Made by a program: the position numbers and the translations under genes
The notes under the pieces: model-generated
Seen by the model: the letters and a program-made list of their open reading frames with translations, nothing else
Told to the model about the DNA's origin: nothing
The model's database searches: none
Shown here: positions 49,701 through 61,934 of the stretch, one piece after another
Layout of the letters: every line of letters begins with the position of its first letter
Position numbering within the stretch: the stretch's first letter is position 1
NCBI RefSeq assembly: GCF_900496995.4
Contig: NW_024470403.1
Location: forward strand, 1-64,000
Length of the DNA stretch: 64,000 bases
Source: Aquila chrysaetos chrysaetos
Taxonomy: Eukaryota; Chordata; Aves; Accipitriformes; Accipitridae
Reading direction: 5' to 3'

Positions 49701-52700
49701 CTTTGAAGATTACACGGTTTCCTGGTACTGGATAATAATGTGAGCAGGGGCCGGGCTACGCTTTACGGCCATCCCTTCCCGCGGGCAGCTGGACTGGAGC
49801 CCGCGAGGGCCGATGCTCTGCCATGCCGGCCGCGGGCTTGGTGCCATGCTCAAGCATGAGGCAAAGCTCATGAATTACCGATTTTTTTTTTTTTTTTTTT
49901 TTTCCCCTGGCCTTTGCATAATTTCCATTCAGACAAAACAAGAGATGCCAGAGGGTGTTTTGGAGCAAATTTACTGGGATCCTGCTCGCGCTCTGTCCCC
50001 TCCGCCATCAACGATTCCCATTTTTAAGGCTGCCCCATCATTAAAGCTTGAGGAAGGAGAAAGGACAAGCTGACTGATGGAGGAAAGCGGTGGGGAGGGG
50101 GTGGCATCGCCTGGTTTTTTGACGCGTTGCTGCCTTCCTCCCGCAGAGGCCTCGTGATTGCGATGGTGGCCAGCTTCATCTTCATTGTCCTGCTCCGCTT
50201 CCTGGCCGGGATCATGGTCTGGGTGATGATCGTGATGGTGATCCTGGTGCTGGGCTACGGTGAGCGGGTGATCGGGACCTTCTCCCTGGCTTTCCCCATT
50301 TTTCTTTCCCTATTTTAAGTGGGCTTTGCACGAAGGAAGTTCGTACACAGCATCCTTCCAGGTGTCTTCTATCCGAACATCGGCATCAGTGGGGTTGAGC
50401 AGAGCCTGCCGGCATCTCACTCTCTGCTTTTCAGTGTAAATATGACAATTTTCTCCTTTTCACCGCAGGAATCTTCCACTGTTACATGGAATATGCAAAA
50501 CTAAAAGGGGAAGCGGGTTCTGATGTCTCCCTGAAGGACCTGGGATTTCAGACAGACCTACGCGTCTACCTCCACCTGCGGCAGACGTGGCTGGCGTTCA
50601 GTAAGTCTCCGTCCTCCTCTGGATGCGGGACGGGACACGGTGGATGTGCCCCAGCCCCGGTCCCTTTGAGGGACAGGGCTTGGGAAGGGGAGAGCACGGA
50701 GATTTGGGGTCTTCTCAGTCTCTTCATGGCCCTTTGCAAAGAGCTGGGCTAAGGAAGGTGGCTTTTCTTGATGCCACCTCTGCTACGGGCCTGAGCTTAT
50801 GGCTGGGATGACCGGCCACGGGGTGGGTGCTGCTTTTCCACGTGAACCCGGGGTGATGGATGTCCCCTGAGGAGTGTTCGGTGCCGTGACGGATTTGCTT
50901 GGCAAGGCAAAGGTGGCCATTGGGCACCGTCCATGCCCTCGCGCTACCTGGGGCTCCCCTTCTCCTCCCAGTGATCATCCTGTGCATCGTGGAGGTGGTG
51001 ATCATACTGCTGCTCATCTTCCTCCGCAAGAGGATCCTCATTGCCATCGCGCTCATCAAGGAGGCGAGCAGGTCCGGGTGTCCCCCGTCCCCAGGCAGAG
51101 GTGGCCGTTGTCACCCGTCGCGGTGGGAGGACTCGGGGACGGCTGGGCTCCGGCCACTGAGGTCCTCCCATTGCCACGAGGATTCTGACTGGGTCTTAAC
51201 CATCTTCTCGGCAGAGCTGTCGGTCACATCATGATGTCGCTGCTGTTCCCATTGTGCACCTTCTTCTTGCTGTGTCTCTGCATCGCCTACTGGGCCAGCA
51301 CCGCCGTGTATCCTTTCCTCCTCCTCTTCCCCTTCCCTGCGCCTCTGCTCCCCAGGAAGGAAGCTGCTCAGATGTCAAAGGTCTTCCAGGCCGCTGAACA
51401 TCTCACAGGATTAGTGACACATCCGTTTGCAAAACTGCCGGCTTAAGTCTCTAAGTTTAACTTAAAACAAAACCTGGCATAGAAAAGCAATTGCAGGAGG
51501 CTGGTGAGAGCAAAACTGAGTTAGGATTAGGGTTTGGGGTTTGCAAAAGCGTATCTCTCCTTAACCGTTGCTCTGCAGTTTCCTCTCCACCTCCAACGAG
51601 GCGATCTATAAGGTTTTTAACGAGTCTGCGTGCCAGTTTTCCGGGCAGACCTGCAAGCCGGAGGTGAGGGCGTTGGGAAACTCATACAAATGCTATGCTT
51701 AATCTGTCAGAGATAAGATTGTTTATTACGTGAAAAACATTCTGGTGGCTATTCGAGCCTGCAAGCTCTTCCAAGTGAAATTCCGCCTTTCTGAACTCGT
51801 TTACGTCATGTCGTTATTTTTCTTCAAGCTGTTGTGTGCACAAAGCTGACTTTTCGGTCTGAGCAAATGCTACTGAAAAATTAAGCAGGATAATGTCTTC
51901 TGAAAGTCGAGATTGCTTTGGGTTGACCAAAAGATGCCATCGGTCCGCCCTGTGGCACGTCTCCGGCCACCGCAGTGCATGAGCCTCTGCTGTCCTCTCT
52001 AGACCTTCAACACGAGCAACGTCACCAAGCTGTGCCCTGACGCCCAGTGCCTCTTCGCATTCTACGGGGGCGAGACGGCATACCACAAGTATCTCATCAT
52101 CCTTCAGTTCTTCAACGTCTTCATGTTCTTCTGGCTCGCCAACTTCGTGATCGCACTGGGCCAGGTGACGCTGGCAGGGGCCTTCGCGTCGTACTACTGG
52201 GCCTTCAAGAAACCCGACGACATGCCCGCCTTCCCCCTCTTCTCTGCCTTCGGCCGTGCGCTCCGGTATGTCCCTCTTGAGGAGGACTTGCGAGCTTCTT
52301 GAGGTTGTCCCCTTCTAACCGGAGCAATCTTTCCCAGGTACCACACCGGCTCGCTTGCCTTTGGCTCTCTGATCCTCGCCATCGTCCAAGTCATCAGGGT
52401 CACACTGGAGTATCTGGACCACAGGTTAAAAGGTAGCGAAGCTGGAATGGCAAATGAGTAGATGAATTAGGTTGGCTGCTTCTGCTTTCCTTGGTGCCAG
52501 AGCTCGGGGCTAACATCCAGGGGAATAATTTCAGTATTTCGGTAGAGAATCGAGATTTTCCTTTTGGGATCCCATAGCCATCTCTCTTTCCCCAAGAGAT
52601 GTTTCACAGGGCAGGAGGCGAGGGATGTGCCACGGCTGCCGCGCTAAGTCAACCAGTCCTGGGTGTCTGTACGGGTTCCAGGGAAGTCTGTGTCTGGCCG

Positions 52701-55700
52701 TGTGACTCTATCGATCGTGAAATGTAAACAGCGAGCAGAAGCGTGGGAAGAGCATGCAAGGCTCATCCCGCTGTCTGCAGCAGTGTTGGCCTCCCAGGGA
52801 GGCTGAAAAGAGGGCGTAGAGGTGGGGGGAGCCTGTGACGGGGCAGTGGGACGTCTCGTTGGGACCTTGAAGTTGCTTCTGTGAGGAAAGGCGTGTCTCG
52901 GTTTGGCTGCTCACTGAGCTGAAATGCTCTCCCGTGGCATTTCTCCAGCTGCAGATAATAAGTTTGCCAAGTTCCTCCTGAGCTGCCTGAAGTGCTGCTT
53001 CTGGTGCCTGGAAAAATTCATCAAATTCCTCAATAGAAACGCATACATCATGGTAAGAGTCTCCCAACATTAACGCCCAAAGGGTCATGACTACAGTGGG
53101 GTCATCTCAGGACTCTTGGCGATTTCTTTCGGTGGCTGTTGAGAACCGTGTCTCCCAACGTCATGGGTAAATGAGGCTTTTCAGCATTTCCCAGCTGTTT
53201 CACTGGAAAGCCTTGACTTCAGCCGTGTTGCTTTGACTTTGGGAGGGACCTTCTCAGAGACACCGGGGTGTGGAGATTTAGCTCTCGGTGTCTGCGATGC
53301 CTGGCCTGTCAGTGGATGACAAACGCACTTCCAGGGTGGGATTTATCCGAGTTTTACTCAAAGATGGGATTAATTGCACCCTCTTCTTAGTGGTAAATTC
53401 AGTGCGGCTCCATTTCTCTCTTCTCTGCCTCTTTTTTCCGGGACCCACCCTAGATTGCCGTCTATGGCACCAATTTCTGCACCTCCGCCAGGAACGCATT
53501 CTTCCTGCTGATGAGGAACATCATTAGGTGAGATCCTGGTGGGTGCGAGGGCTCTGCTCTGGACAGCAGGCTTGGTTATTTCCAAGTCCTTCTCGCTGCC
53601 AAAGATCAACCCTGATCTGCCTGCCTTGTTTTCAGGCTTTCACGGCGTTTTATGCCATGTTTGCAACGGGTGTGCACATTGGCCACCTCCTCCCATGCTT
53701 CCTTCTGAATTTGGGGTGGGGAGCGGATGCTCATCTCTCTCTTGTTTCCAGGGTGGCAGTTTTAGATAAAGTCACGGATTTCCTCTTCTTCCTCGGTAAA
53801 CTCCTCATCGTGGGAAGCGTCGGTAAGTGCTGGGGAGTGGAAGTTTATCCTCGGGCTGTATGGCTGCTCTAGGCTTTCATAGCCAGTTACGCCTTCCCGA
53901 AACCTCCGCTATCTTCACCCCTCCCGTGAGATCGTTCCTTTCCCTCCTGTTTTACATCTCCTTCCCACCACCTGTTTGCTGTCTGTCTTCTGCCCGGCAT
54001 CCCACAGTGATTTTCATCATTTGTTTTTCCAGGAATCCTTGCCTTCTTTTTCTTCACCCAGCGGATAAAGCTCGTCCAAGACACAGCGCCGCCCCTAAAT
54101 TACTACTGGGTCCCTATTCTGGTGAGCCCCTTTCTCGTCTTTTTGGGGAATTTAGAAGCGATGGAAAGAGATTCTTAACACAAATGCCTTAAAAACACCC
54201 CTCCGCTCACTGCTTCTGAAGGACCTTCTTTGTTGAAGGTGTTTTCTCTGTCCCCGTCGAAATAAGCCCTTTGTTTCAGCCAGCCACGAAGAGGCGTCTC
54301 GCCCTTCCCGTGCTGCCCAGATTGGCCTCCATCCACCGTCGTCGCTGAGGCCTTTTGTCCTGAAGCGGGCTGGTCTGAACAGTCCTGCCCTGTTCGCTTC
54401 TCCTCCTTTCCTTGGGGAATTCAGGGGATTCAGCAGGTTTCCTCCTCCCGGATAAGGGATCGGGGTTTTGTGGTCTTTGCAAGATGTCAGGTCGTGGCAT
54501 GACCACACAATTTCTCTTTCAGACGGTGATCGTGGGCTCCTACCTCATTGCCCACGGGTTCTTCAGCGTGTACGGCATGTGTGTGGACACCCTCTTCCTC
54601 TGCTTCTGTAAGTGTCCGGCTCGGAGTGTCCGTCTTCCGCTGGGCAGGAGTTCGTGGTAGTAAAACCTCCCTCCCTTTGGGGCTGAACCCCAGAGTTGTC
54701 CAGATTTGGGGTTTGCTCCAAATTCCCGTGGCCTCTCTGTGTGGTTTTTCTCCCGCTTTTTCCTTTACCGACTCCTACCTGCGTTCTTACCAGCATCTGC
54801 TTCCCCCCTGCCTGCTAGCAGTGGAAACCCAGAGCCTGTCCTTGGGTCTCCTGCGGTCTCTCTTGATCTTTCTGTTTTGGTGCTTTGGTCTTGGTGGAAC
54901 CTAACTGCAACTAACTTCAATTTTCCTTTTTTTTTTTTCCCTCTTTTTTTTCTTTTTTTTTCCTTCCCCTCTCGCCCTCGTGTCTCTCTTCACATGTTCT
55001 CCGTCCTTCATCTCTGCCCTGCCTCTCCCTGGCTCTTTTTCACTGCTATTTTTCACTCTTCCCCATCACGGCCGCTTCTTCCTGGGGTTGTGAAAAGGTG
55101 AAGATCTGGAGAGGAACGATGGATCTCCCGAGAGGCCTTACTACATGTCCCCCGAGCTGAGTGAGATCCTGCTGAAGGGGAACCTAGAGCCTTCCAAAAG
55201 CGCCGATAGCCAAGGCTAGGGGCTGGCCCCGGGAGGAAGGCTGCGTGCCTGGGGGGGCTGCAGGATGCTCTCGGCCCCCCAACCCAAGCAGCGTTCTCCT
55301 AAGCCTGCGGGTGGCAGCCACGGTGCAAGTCTTTCCCCTGGATGTCCTTCAAAGCCTTGAGGGTAGAGGGGGTGCCGATTCCTCAGTGCCCGATGCTGTA
55401 TCAAATCTACCTTCCTGCCCAATAATGAATATTCTTGTATCGAGAGAACAAACCTAGAGTGTCACCTAGAGTTAATCTGGGGTCCCACGTGTCCCAGTAG
55501 CGCCTGGCGAGGAGCGCTCCGCTCCGGCGAGCGGCTGGGGACCGGCTGGACACGCACGGGTGCCGATATATAGTTGTGTTTCGCGTTGAAGCGGAGATCT
55601 TTGTTCCTAACCGCCAGCTGTGAAAAGGATGGGAGAGCCCCTCTGCTCGCAGGAGGTACCTCGTGTTGCAGGGCAGTGGTTTGTAGGACGGGCTGAGTGG

Positions 55701-57649
55701 GTTCGACAGCCTGAAAACTGGTCTCTCCGCGCTTTCCTCTTTGTTCTGCCCCCAGCAAAGAGCAACGAGCCTCTTTCCTCGCCCACTCTTTCTATGCAAA
55801 ACCGGGTTGGCGCACTTAAAAAGACTTCTTTGTGAGATTGCAGATCTTTTGCTTTTAAGTCTGTTGCATCAGCCGGGCCTTCCTCACAAAACAGAGCTTG
55901 CCCTTTTCACAGCCAAAAACTCCATTTCCTCGCGCCATCGGTTTAGGGAAGCCGAAAAGAGCCGTCGCCGGTTGCAAGCCGTTAAAACTCAGAGGGCTTT
56001 AACTGGCAGCATCCCTCATTTAAAATGGTTTCTCTTGCTGGTTGCACAGAGGTTTAATGGCTGCAGGGAGGTGGTGGCTCGTCCTGGGAGCTGCCTGATG
56101 GGCTCTGCTTTTTCCCCGCCCTGAGGTGGTTGAGTTGATGGTTTGGCTTCTGCCTGGTCCGGGCTCCTACGGGGCGGAGGAGCTGGGGGGCTGCAAAGAC
56201 TTTTCCACGCTAACGCAGAGTGTAGGTGGAGACGCTTGCCAAGACCTGCAGGCTGGGGTGGTTGCGGGAAGGAAGATGGAGCCTGCGTGGAAGGCGAGTC
56301 CCCAAGCCGGCTACGGCAACTCTGAATTGCCGAGGGACCGTCAAGGGAAGGCGATGTCTGGAGGAGCGGTGTGAGCACCTCTGACGGGCTGGAAGGCTGC
56401 GGGGAGATAGTGCGTTGCGCTGGCGGGTGTTACACCGGGAACGTATTGCGGCATCTCTACAGCTAGAGAAATCAGACCAAAAAAATCATAAGTTTGATTG
56501 GGAGGCAGCTGGTGAGGGTTACGGCCCCTAAAGAAATGGCAGCCAAACACAGGCTGGATCCTCACCTTGTTTTCTCCTCTTGATAGTCCAGAAACGATCA
56601 AGATTTTAAAAAATGCCATTCTGGCGGCACACAGCCCGGGTAGCTGTGGCCAGATCTCCTATTACAAATCCTCGTGCAGACAGAGAGGCCCGTCTTTCGA
56701 GTCGTGCCCTCTTAGGACAAAGCTGTAGTGTTAACGCTTGTATTTTCATTACAGAGAAACACTGAAATCCCTCTCAAAATATCCCAAGGCGCTTTCAGTC
56801 AACTCTGAAGCTGGTGCTTTGTGGGTTTGTTTGGTTTTGGTGGGGTTTTTTTGGTGGCTGTGATTTTCCTACCACATCTTGCTGGCGCAGCTGCTTTGCT
56901 TTGAACAGCGAGAGGCCGAGCAGCGTGTTCGGTGCTGGGAATACACCTAACGATTATGTATGCATGGCGTGTTGACAAGGGCGTCGCGCACCCGGCGAGC
57001 AGCGCCAAGCGAATACCGAGCGAAATTGCTTTGCGCTCGCGTCATGAGCCATTTCGGCTGCACAAAGAGCAGGGAGAGCCGCGCTGCCTGGCTCCGTAGA
57101 GGAGGGGAACCGCGCTCCAGGCTGGCAGAGCTCGAGTGGCGCGCCGAGGAGACCGCTTTTCCTATGGCACTGTTAAACTTTCCCACTGCCCCCCCTGGAA
57201 AAAAAAAAAACCCCACCCAAAGCTCTGCTTTCTTCTAAATAATAGCGGCCTGTTTCCAGAGCGTGATGGTCCCCGTAAAATGGGAAAGGTGCTGCTGCGG
57301 TGGTTTGTACAGCTAGGGGTATTTAGCTGTGACACAGGGACAAAATACCCCCTACCCGCGATGAGCCGAAAGACTTTTATTTCTGTCAAAGATGATTATT
57401 AGACGAGCAGGAAGGCTGCTCCTCTGGCATCTCTCTGCCTTTAGGCTCCTTGCTGCATCTGCTATGACTCCTGCCACGCCAACCTGTGTGTCTGTCCCCC
57501 CCGCACTGCTGTGCGGGGCTGGGGGGGGGGTTCTCTTTGCAGTGGAAGACCTGGAGCGTAACGACGGTTCGGCCGAAAAGCCTTATTTTATGTCACCCGA
57601 CCTGAAAAAGCTCCTGAAGAAGACGAACAAAGGTCAGCCTGACGCCTAG
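43709..57649 (+). CDS. SLC44A2: Choline transporter-like protein 2 (CTL2)
   Basis: A multi-pass membrane transporter of the choline transporter-like family, at the plasma and mitochondrial membranes in mammals. Alternative first exons: 1A 43709-43754 ([16 protein letters not shown]) or 1B 45567-45603 ([13 protein letters not shown]). Common exons: 47305-47353, 47438-47511, 47726-47810, 48169-48253, 48405-48527, 48635-48695, 48935-49058, 49656-49739, 50147-50259, 50469-50600, 50972-51071, 51215-51307, 51579-51663, 52003-52265, 52338-52432, 52949-53052, 53454-53527, 53752-53822, 54033-54121, 54523-54607. Last exon 57543-57649 or 55098-55219. With 1B and the distal last exon it encodes 710 aa (human 706), with no break. 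Landmarks: [20 protein letters not shown], glycosylation sites GNETT and NVTEL, TM segments such as [35 protein letters not shown] and [20 protein letters not shown]. The 51308-51578 intron is U12-type. Confidence 0.97.
43855..44390. repeat. SLC44A2: GGGGACCCCCAGGTTTTGG minisatellite with about 222-bp higher-order copy
   Basis: Short units of about 20-30 bp (TTGGGGACCCCCAGG). A block including ATTTTTGGGGACTCCTAGGC through TTTTGCAACCACCAGGCTTG occurs at about 43950-44045 and again at 44170-44265. It is intronic, after exon 1A of SLC44A2. Confidence 0.85.
45000..45566 (+). promoter_or_regulatory. SLC44A2: SLC44A2 internal promoter (P2)
   Basis: A CpG-rich region precedes first exon 1B. It contains an A/T island, TTATTTATTTATCGCC, next to CTAAATATAA at 45090-45099, a fit to the MEF2 consensus. 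The region marks the switch from homopolymer-rich sequence (left) to ordinary composition (right). Confidence 0.45.
46310..46720. repeat. SLC44A2: About 60-bp minisatellite in SLC44A2 intron 1
   Basis: Six or seven copies of GCTGCTCTGAGCACCCCCAAA plus GCACCTCAAAGCAGACGTG-like sequence. Divergence between units is moderate. Confidence 0.8.
51308..51578 (+). other. SLC44A2: GT-AG U12-type intron of SLC44A2
   Basis: The donor GT/GTATCCTTTCC is a perfect U12 5' site. TCTCCTTAAC at 51556-51565 matches the U12 branch-site consensus, with the branch A 14 bases from the acceptor. Splicing gives [15 protein letters not shown], as in human. Confidence 0.93.
55098..55219 (+). CDS. SLC44A2: Alternative proximal terminal exon of SLC44A2
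   Basis: This exon starts with the same phase as the distal last exon and encodes [20 protein letters not shown] followed by [12 protein letters not shown] and a stop at 55217-55219. The distal exon at 57543 encodes [20 protein letters not shown] and a Lys-rich end. Shared core with different tails indicates an ancient exon duplication used as an alternative C-terminus; as I recall, human SLC44A2 has a matching isoform. No AATAAA is seen soon after this stop. The 2.3 kb up to the distal exon hold no other gene. Confidence 0.85.
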
Positions 57650-60110
57650 AGCTTGCCCTCGTCCTTTCCGTGCTTCCTCGTCCTGTTCCCGCTTCGGGAG
57701 CAGAGCTGCAGGATAACGCCCAGCGCTCAGCATCGTTTGTCCCGCCTGGAAATCTCGTTAATGAAGCTCGAACCACCATCTCCTTTACCCCTGCGGTGGG
57801 CAAGCAGCAGAAGAGGGGTTCGTTAAAGAGTGGAATGGGTTATTGTTAATGATTCAACCTTAAATCGTCGGGGTTGCTAAACGAAGACCGCTCTAGCGTG
57901 TCTGCTTCCGCAGAACTCATCGCAGCTAACATCCCGTTGGTCCCCAGCCAGCTCAAATACTGAGCTGGGGAGTTCCCGGCCGAATCCTGCCAGCGCAGGT
58001 GCCGATAAAAGCAGCGCAGAAATGCCTCTGACACAGGGCAAAGTTCCGTGTTCCAGGGTGTCGACCGACACCGAAGTGAGTTTAATTGGATTTAGTAATT
58101 TTATTTTATACTGGTAAAAAAAAGATGACGTTACCTTCAGGTCAGCTGTGTTTGGCTGTCCCTTAGTGCCTGGGTAAATCCAGGTGCTGCGGTGCCCAGC
58201 GAACAAGCTGATGGCTTTAAGCAGCTCCTCGACTTGGTTTTTATTTGCAGCCCCCCCCCCCCCCCCCAATATTTAATTGCAGTAGTTGATTCCTACCCAG
58301 AGAGCTGAAACATGCTGAAATCACCTTGCTTCTCTCGCCACCCTTTGGAGACGCCTTAGGGCCCTGCTTTGGGGTTGTGCTGGGCATGTTTAGACAATTA
58401 ATTCTCTTAGGAATATGCCAATTAGTGTTCTTGTAGCCACCTGCGAAGGGTGAAGGTGGAGGGAAATGAGGGGTTAATGAGCAGGACTTGGGCGTTAGGG
58501 CGCTGTGCTGGGTATCCCACTGAACCAGGGGTTTGTGTTTGGATACAACCTGGGACGGACGGACGGACGGACGCTCTGTACAGTTATTGCATCTTTCTAG
58601 GACTGACGGCTTCTACCGATTCCTCCCCCAAAAAACCTGCATTATATATTTAAAAAAAAAATTTACAGTAAAGCCTTCCCTAACTGTTGAACAAAATGCT
58701 TTGCCTGTGTGACAAATTTAGGAAGACCCCACCTGCGGGCATGGTGAAGGAGTAATGTATATATACATATAAATATATATTCTATTTTATTTTTTTTTTA
58801 GCTTAACATTAGGTAATTTTAAGCAAACCAAATGACAAACAACAGGTTGCCTTATGTCCTTTAGATGCCACGGCAGCATCTGGACTTGTAGCTGACTGCT
58901 GTTTCTAGTGGGAAGGTCCAGACCTTTGGCAGCTCCTGTCAGGAGAAAAAAGGGAAGGTTTCTGAGAAATAGATTGAAGGGGGTTAAATGTCACTAAACC
59001 ACAAATATTAAACTTAAATTTTAACAAAATAAAACACCTCCTCTGATATGCGCAGCTGCCGAAGTGTCCTCTGAGCAACAGGAGGCTCAGCCGGGTATAG
59101 TCACCACCACAAATTGTACCTTTTTGTGGTTTAATTTGTTTAAAAATAAATGCACTCAGGCTTTGGTGAACAATTTAACAGCTACCAAAGCACAGGGTTG
59201 GGGGGCAGCAACAGCGGGAGGCTTGTGGGGTCACAGGCACCTCCCTGCCTTAAAAAATGCAAACGTTTGCTTAGCCACGTTTAATTTGTGCTGAAGGATA
59301 TATTTTGCTTCTTTTATACATATTTCTTAGTAATCTTTAGATCCGGGTAGTATTTTTGTAAGATACAAGGAGTGTTTTCTATCTGAATTATTAAATGGTT
59401 TGGGGGTTTTGTATATTTTGCTTTTAGTAGTTGTTTCAGTTCTGTAGCCGTTATTTTGATCTCTTCCAGTACTATTTTTGTGACAGATTTTGAAATATCT
59501 ACCTGGCAGCACACTGAGATGTAACTGCCCTGGCCCGGGGCGGCGCAGCACCGCTGACGTCTCCCTAAGCCGATCGCAGGTGTAGATCTACGCTTGCTGG
59601 AATCAAACGCCATCGTTTCTCTAAAGCGCCTTTTTCCTCGCATCACGATGTAGCCAATCCAATGCGCGGGGGGAGAGCTAAAAAGGCAAAGGTAGAGGTA
59701 AAGCTAAAAAGAGGAGAATCCTCTTGGTTTGGGGCAGGGGGAATAACTAAGGGAATAATTACGGGAATACATTCAGTTTACAGCTATACGAGCACCTATG
59801 AGAAAATATTTTCTGCAGCCTGATGCTGGTCCTGAATTATTTTAATTTTTTCCTCTCTCATCCTTGTGTAGGTTTTGAGGTGGTTTGTTTTATTTCCTGT
59901 TTGAAATTTTTGTGTAGAGGGTTAAGTTTACTCTCGCTCCTCGACTTTAGCTGTTCTCTTTTTGTATCGAGACACCTTCGTTGTGGAAACGCTGTCCGAA
60001 ATAGCAGAGGACCATCAGTAACTCGATTTATTTGCATAAACAGCCCATATACAGTAGAGGTTTTTAGGTCTGGAAATACAAATGTTGAAGTAGAGAATAA
60101 ATTTAGCAAA
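57650..60110 (+). other. SLC44A2: SLC44A2 3' untranslated region
   Basis: A/T-rich relative to the window. AATAAA signals lie at 59028-59033, 59145-59150 and 60096-60101, so tandem 3' UTR lengths are possible. A GGAC tetranucleotide run is at about 58556-58573. Open frames here resemble no protein. Confidence 0.65.
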
Positions 60111-61930
60111 ATGTGTTCTTTGGGCCGTGGGGCTGGCTCCGCTGCGTTCTGTAAACTCGGTATTTGAGGAGTGGAATTAGGGATTCCCATTTCCAGTAAG
60201 CCGAAGCAGCAGCCGGCTTTTCAAAGCTGAAAACTACACGCGCTGTGCTCACCGAGAGCTTCGGAAAGCAGAGAGGCAAATCTTCCAGTAAATGAGGAGG
60301 TTTTGGAAAAAAACAGAGCCACTCGGGCGAGGGCAGCTGTCCAGCGGGATTTTAGTGTCCGGAAAGGCTTCACTCTGGGACTTGGGTTATTTGTTTCTGC
60401 AAGCGTGGAGCGATCCGTGCACTTGGAGCATGTCTCCCGCGTAAAGCTGTGTATTTAAAGGCATTAATTTGTCTGTCTTTGGGAATAATCGCGCCCTTTT
60501 CAGTACTGAAATGCAACTTTTGTCCCTATAAACCGCGCATGCTCCGAATCCGTTCCCTGAATCGGGCCAGGGCAAGTAAAAAAAACTAAAAAAAAAAAAA
60601 AAAAAAAAAAAAGCTAAAAACTGCAGGGTTGATGTTCTGCAAAACAAATTCCTTCTTTTTTAATGTATTTCTGAGGCATTAACTACCGCTACTATGCACC
60701 GGGGCTCCTATGCAAGGACGCACCTCCGACAGGAGCGTCCGCGCGCGTTCCTGATGTCGTGTGTGACGGTTCCATTGATGTCAGCGTTGCAACCACAAAT
60801 AAAAGTGCCTGTTTGGACCTCGCTTCCGCCGCGCGCTTCCTTCTGACCTCACGGGGCTCTGACATCACGGCAAAGCCTTTACCAAATTCTCTGCAGCCCT
60901 TCGGAGAGGCGTTGGGAGTGGAGGGAACCTCCGGGGTGCCGCTGGTCCAACCGCGCTCATTAGTTCCTCTTCGTTGTGGCTTCTGCTCGTCTCCGCAGCG
61001 TTTTTCTGCCCGGCAGTGCAGAACAGCTGGAGAAAGAGCAGAGCGTGACGGTCCGTGTGACTGATACAGCTGGCTTTCGCCCCAAAAACGGGCCGTTACA
61101 GCTTCCTTCAGTGCACAACTTAACGCTCCGCTTCCTATTTTCAGAGTTTGGGGCTTCGCTGCCTTGGGTTTTTTGACTAAGTACGAGGTATTGTCAAATA
61201 ATCCTTGACCCACAGAAGATGGCCATCTCCGGCAGAGGTTTAACAGGCTTTTTTTTTTTAAGGAGCGAGCGTTCATTTGGACATTTACGATCATTTAAGT
61301 TCATACTTGAGTTCAACAAAAGCAGAAGATGTCTTTGAGATCGTTCCCCTTCTATGTTATGGTGGGAGAAGGAACTTGCCCCCGCGACCACGGGGCCTCA
61401 TCCTGCCCCCCAAAGCTCTGGGAGCTTGATGCCGGGTTAGTTAGTACGGGGCGAGGTTGTTCATCTCTTCCCGGTCCCTCCAGCTGCCACGACCATTACC
61501 GCTCTAACGAGTTGTGGCCGTGGCTGGGTGGCACCCTCTGCCGCCACACCAACACATCGCAGGCGGCTGCTCCATGGAAGGTGACAGACACCCATCGATG
61601 TCCCCTGCGCCTATAGGACTCGTGCCCTGCTATAGATCAACCCTATATCGTGGCGACTCCTGTCTTTCTATGTGGGACAGCGAGCTCTCGGCCAAACCCT
61701 GCTCTTGGTTGCCCCGAGCTTCACGGCCCCGGGGGCGGGATGTCGGTGGACGTCGGCACAAATCCAAGCGGCAGCCCTTCCCCATCCCGAAGGGCTCACC
61801 TCCACGGCGGGCAGCTGGCCCGCTGCCCCCTCCGAGGCCTCAGGGCCCCGAGGGTGGGCACCCCTGCGCTCAGCCCCTCAGGGGCTGCCCTCCCCTGCAC
61901 CCCAGGACCCTTTGTGCCCCACATTCTCCT
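60111..61930. other. Intergenic stretch, no gene recognised
   Basis: Mixed composition with a poly(A) run at about 60586-60613. I see no exon with recognisable protein similarity, no tRNA and no transposon ends. Confidence 0.55.
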
Positions 61931-61934
61931 CAGG

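Noticed and set aside
59314-59646. 110-codon minus-strand frame
   Set aside because: It lies in the SLC44A2 3' UTR, has no recognisable family and no promoter-like sequence upstream.
60586-60613. Poly(A) run as the tail of a retrocopy
   Set aside because: No gene-like sequence precedes it and no flanking target-site duplication is visible.
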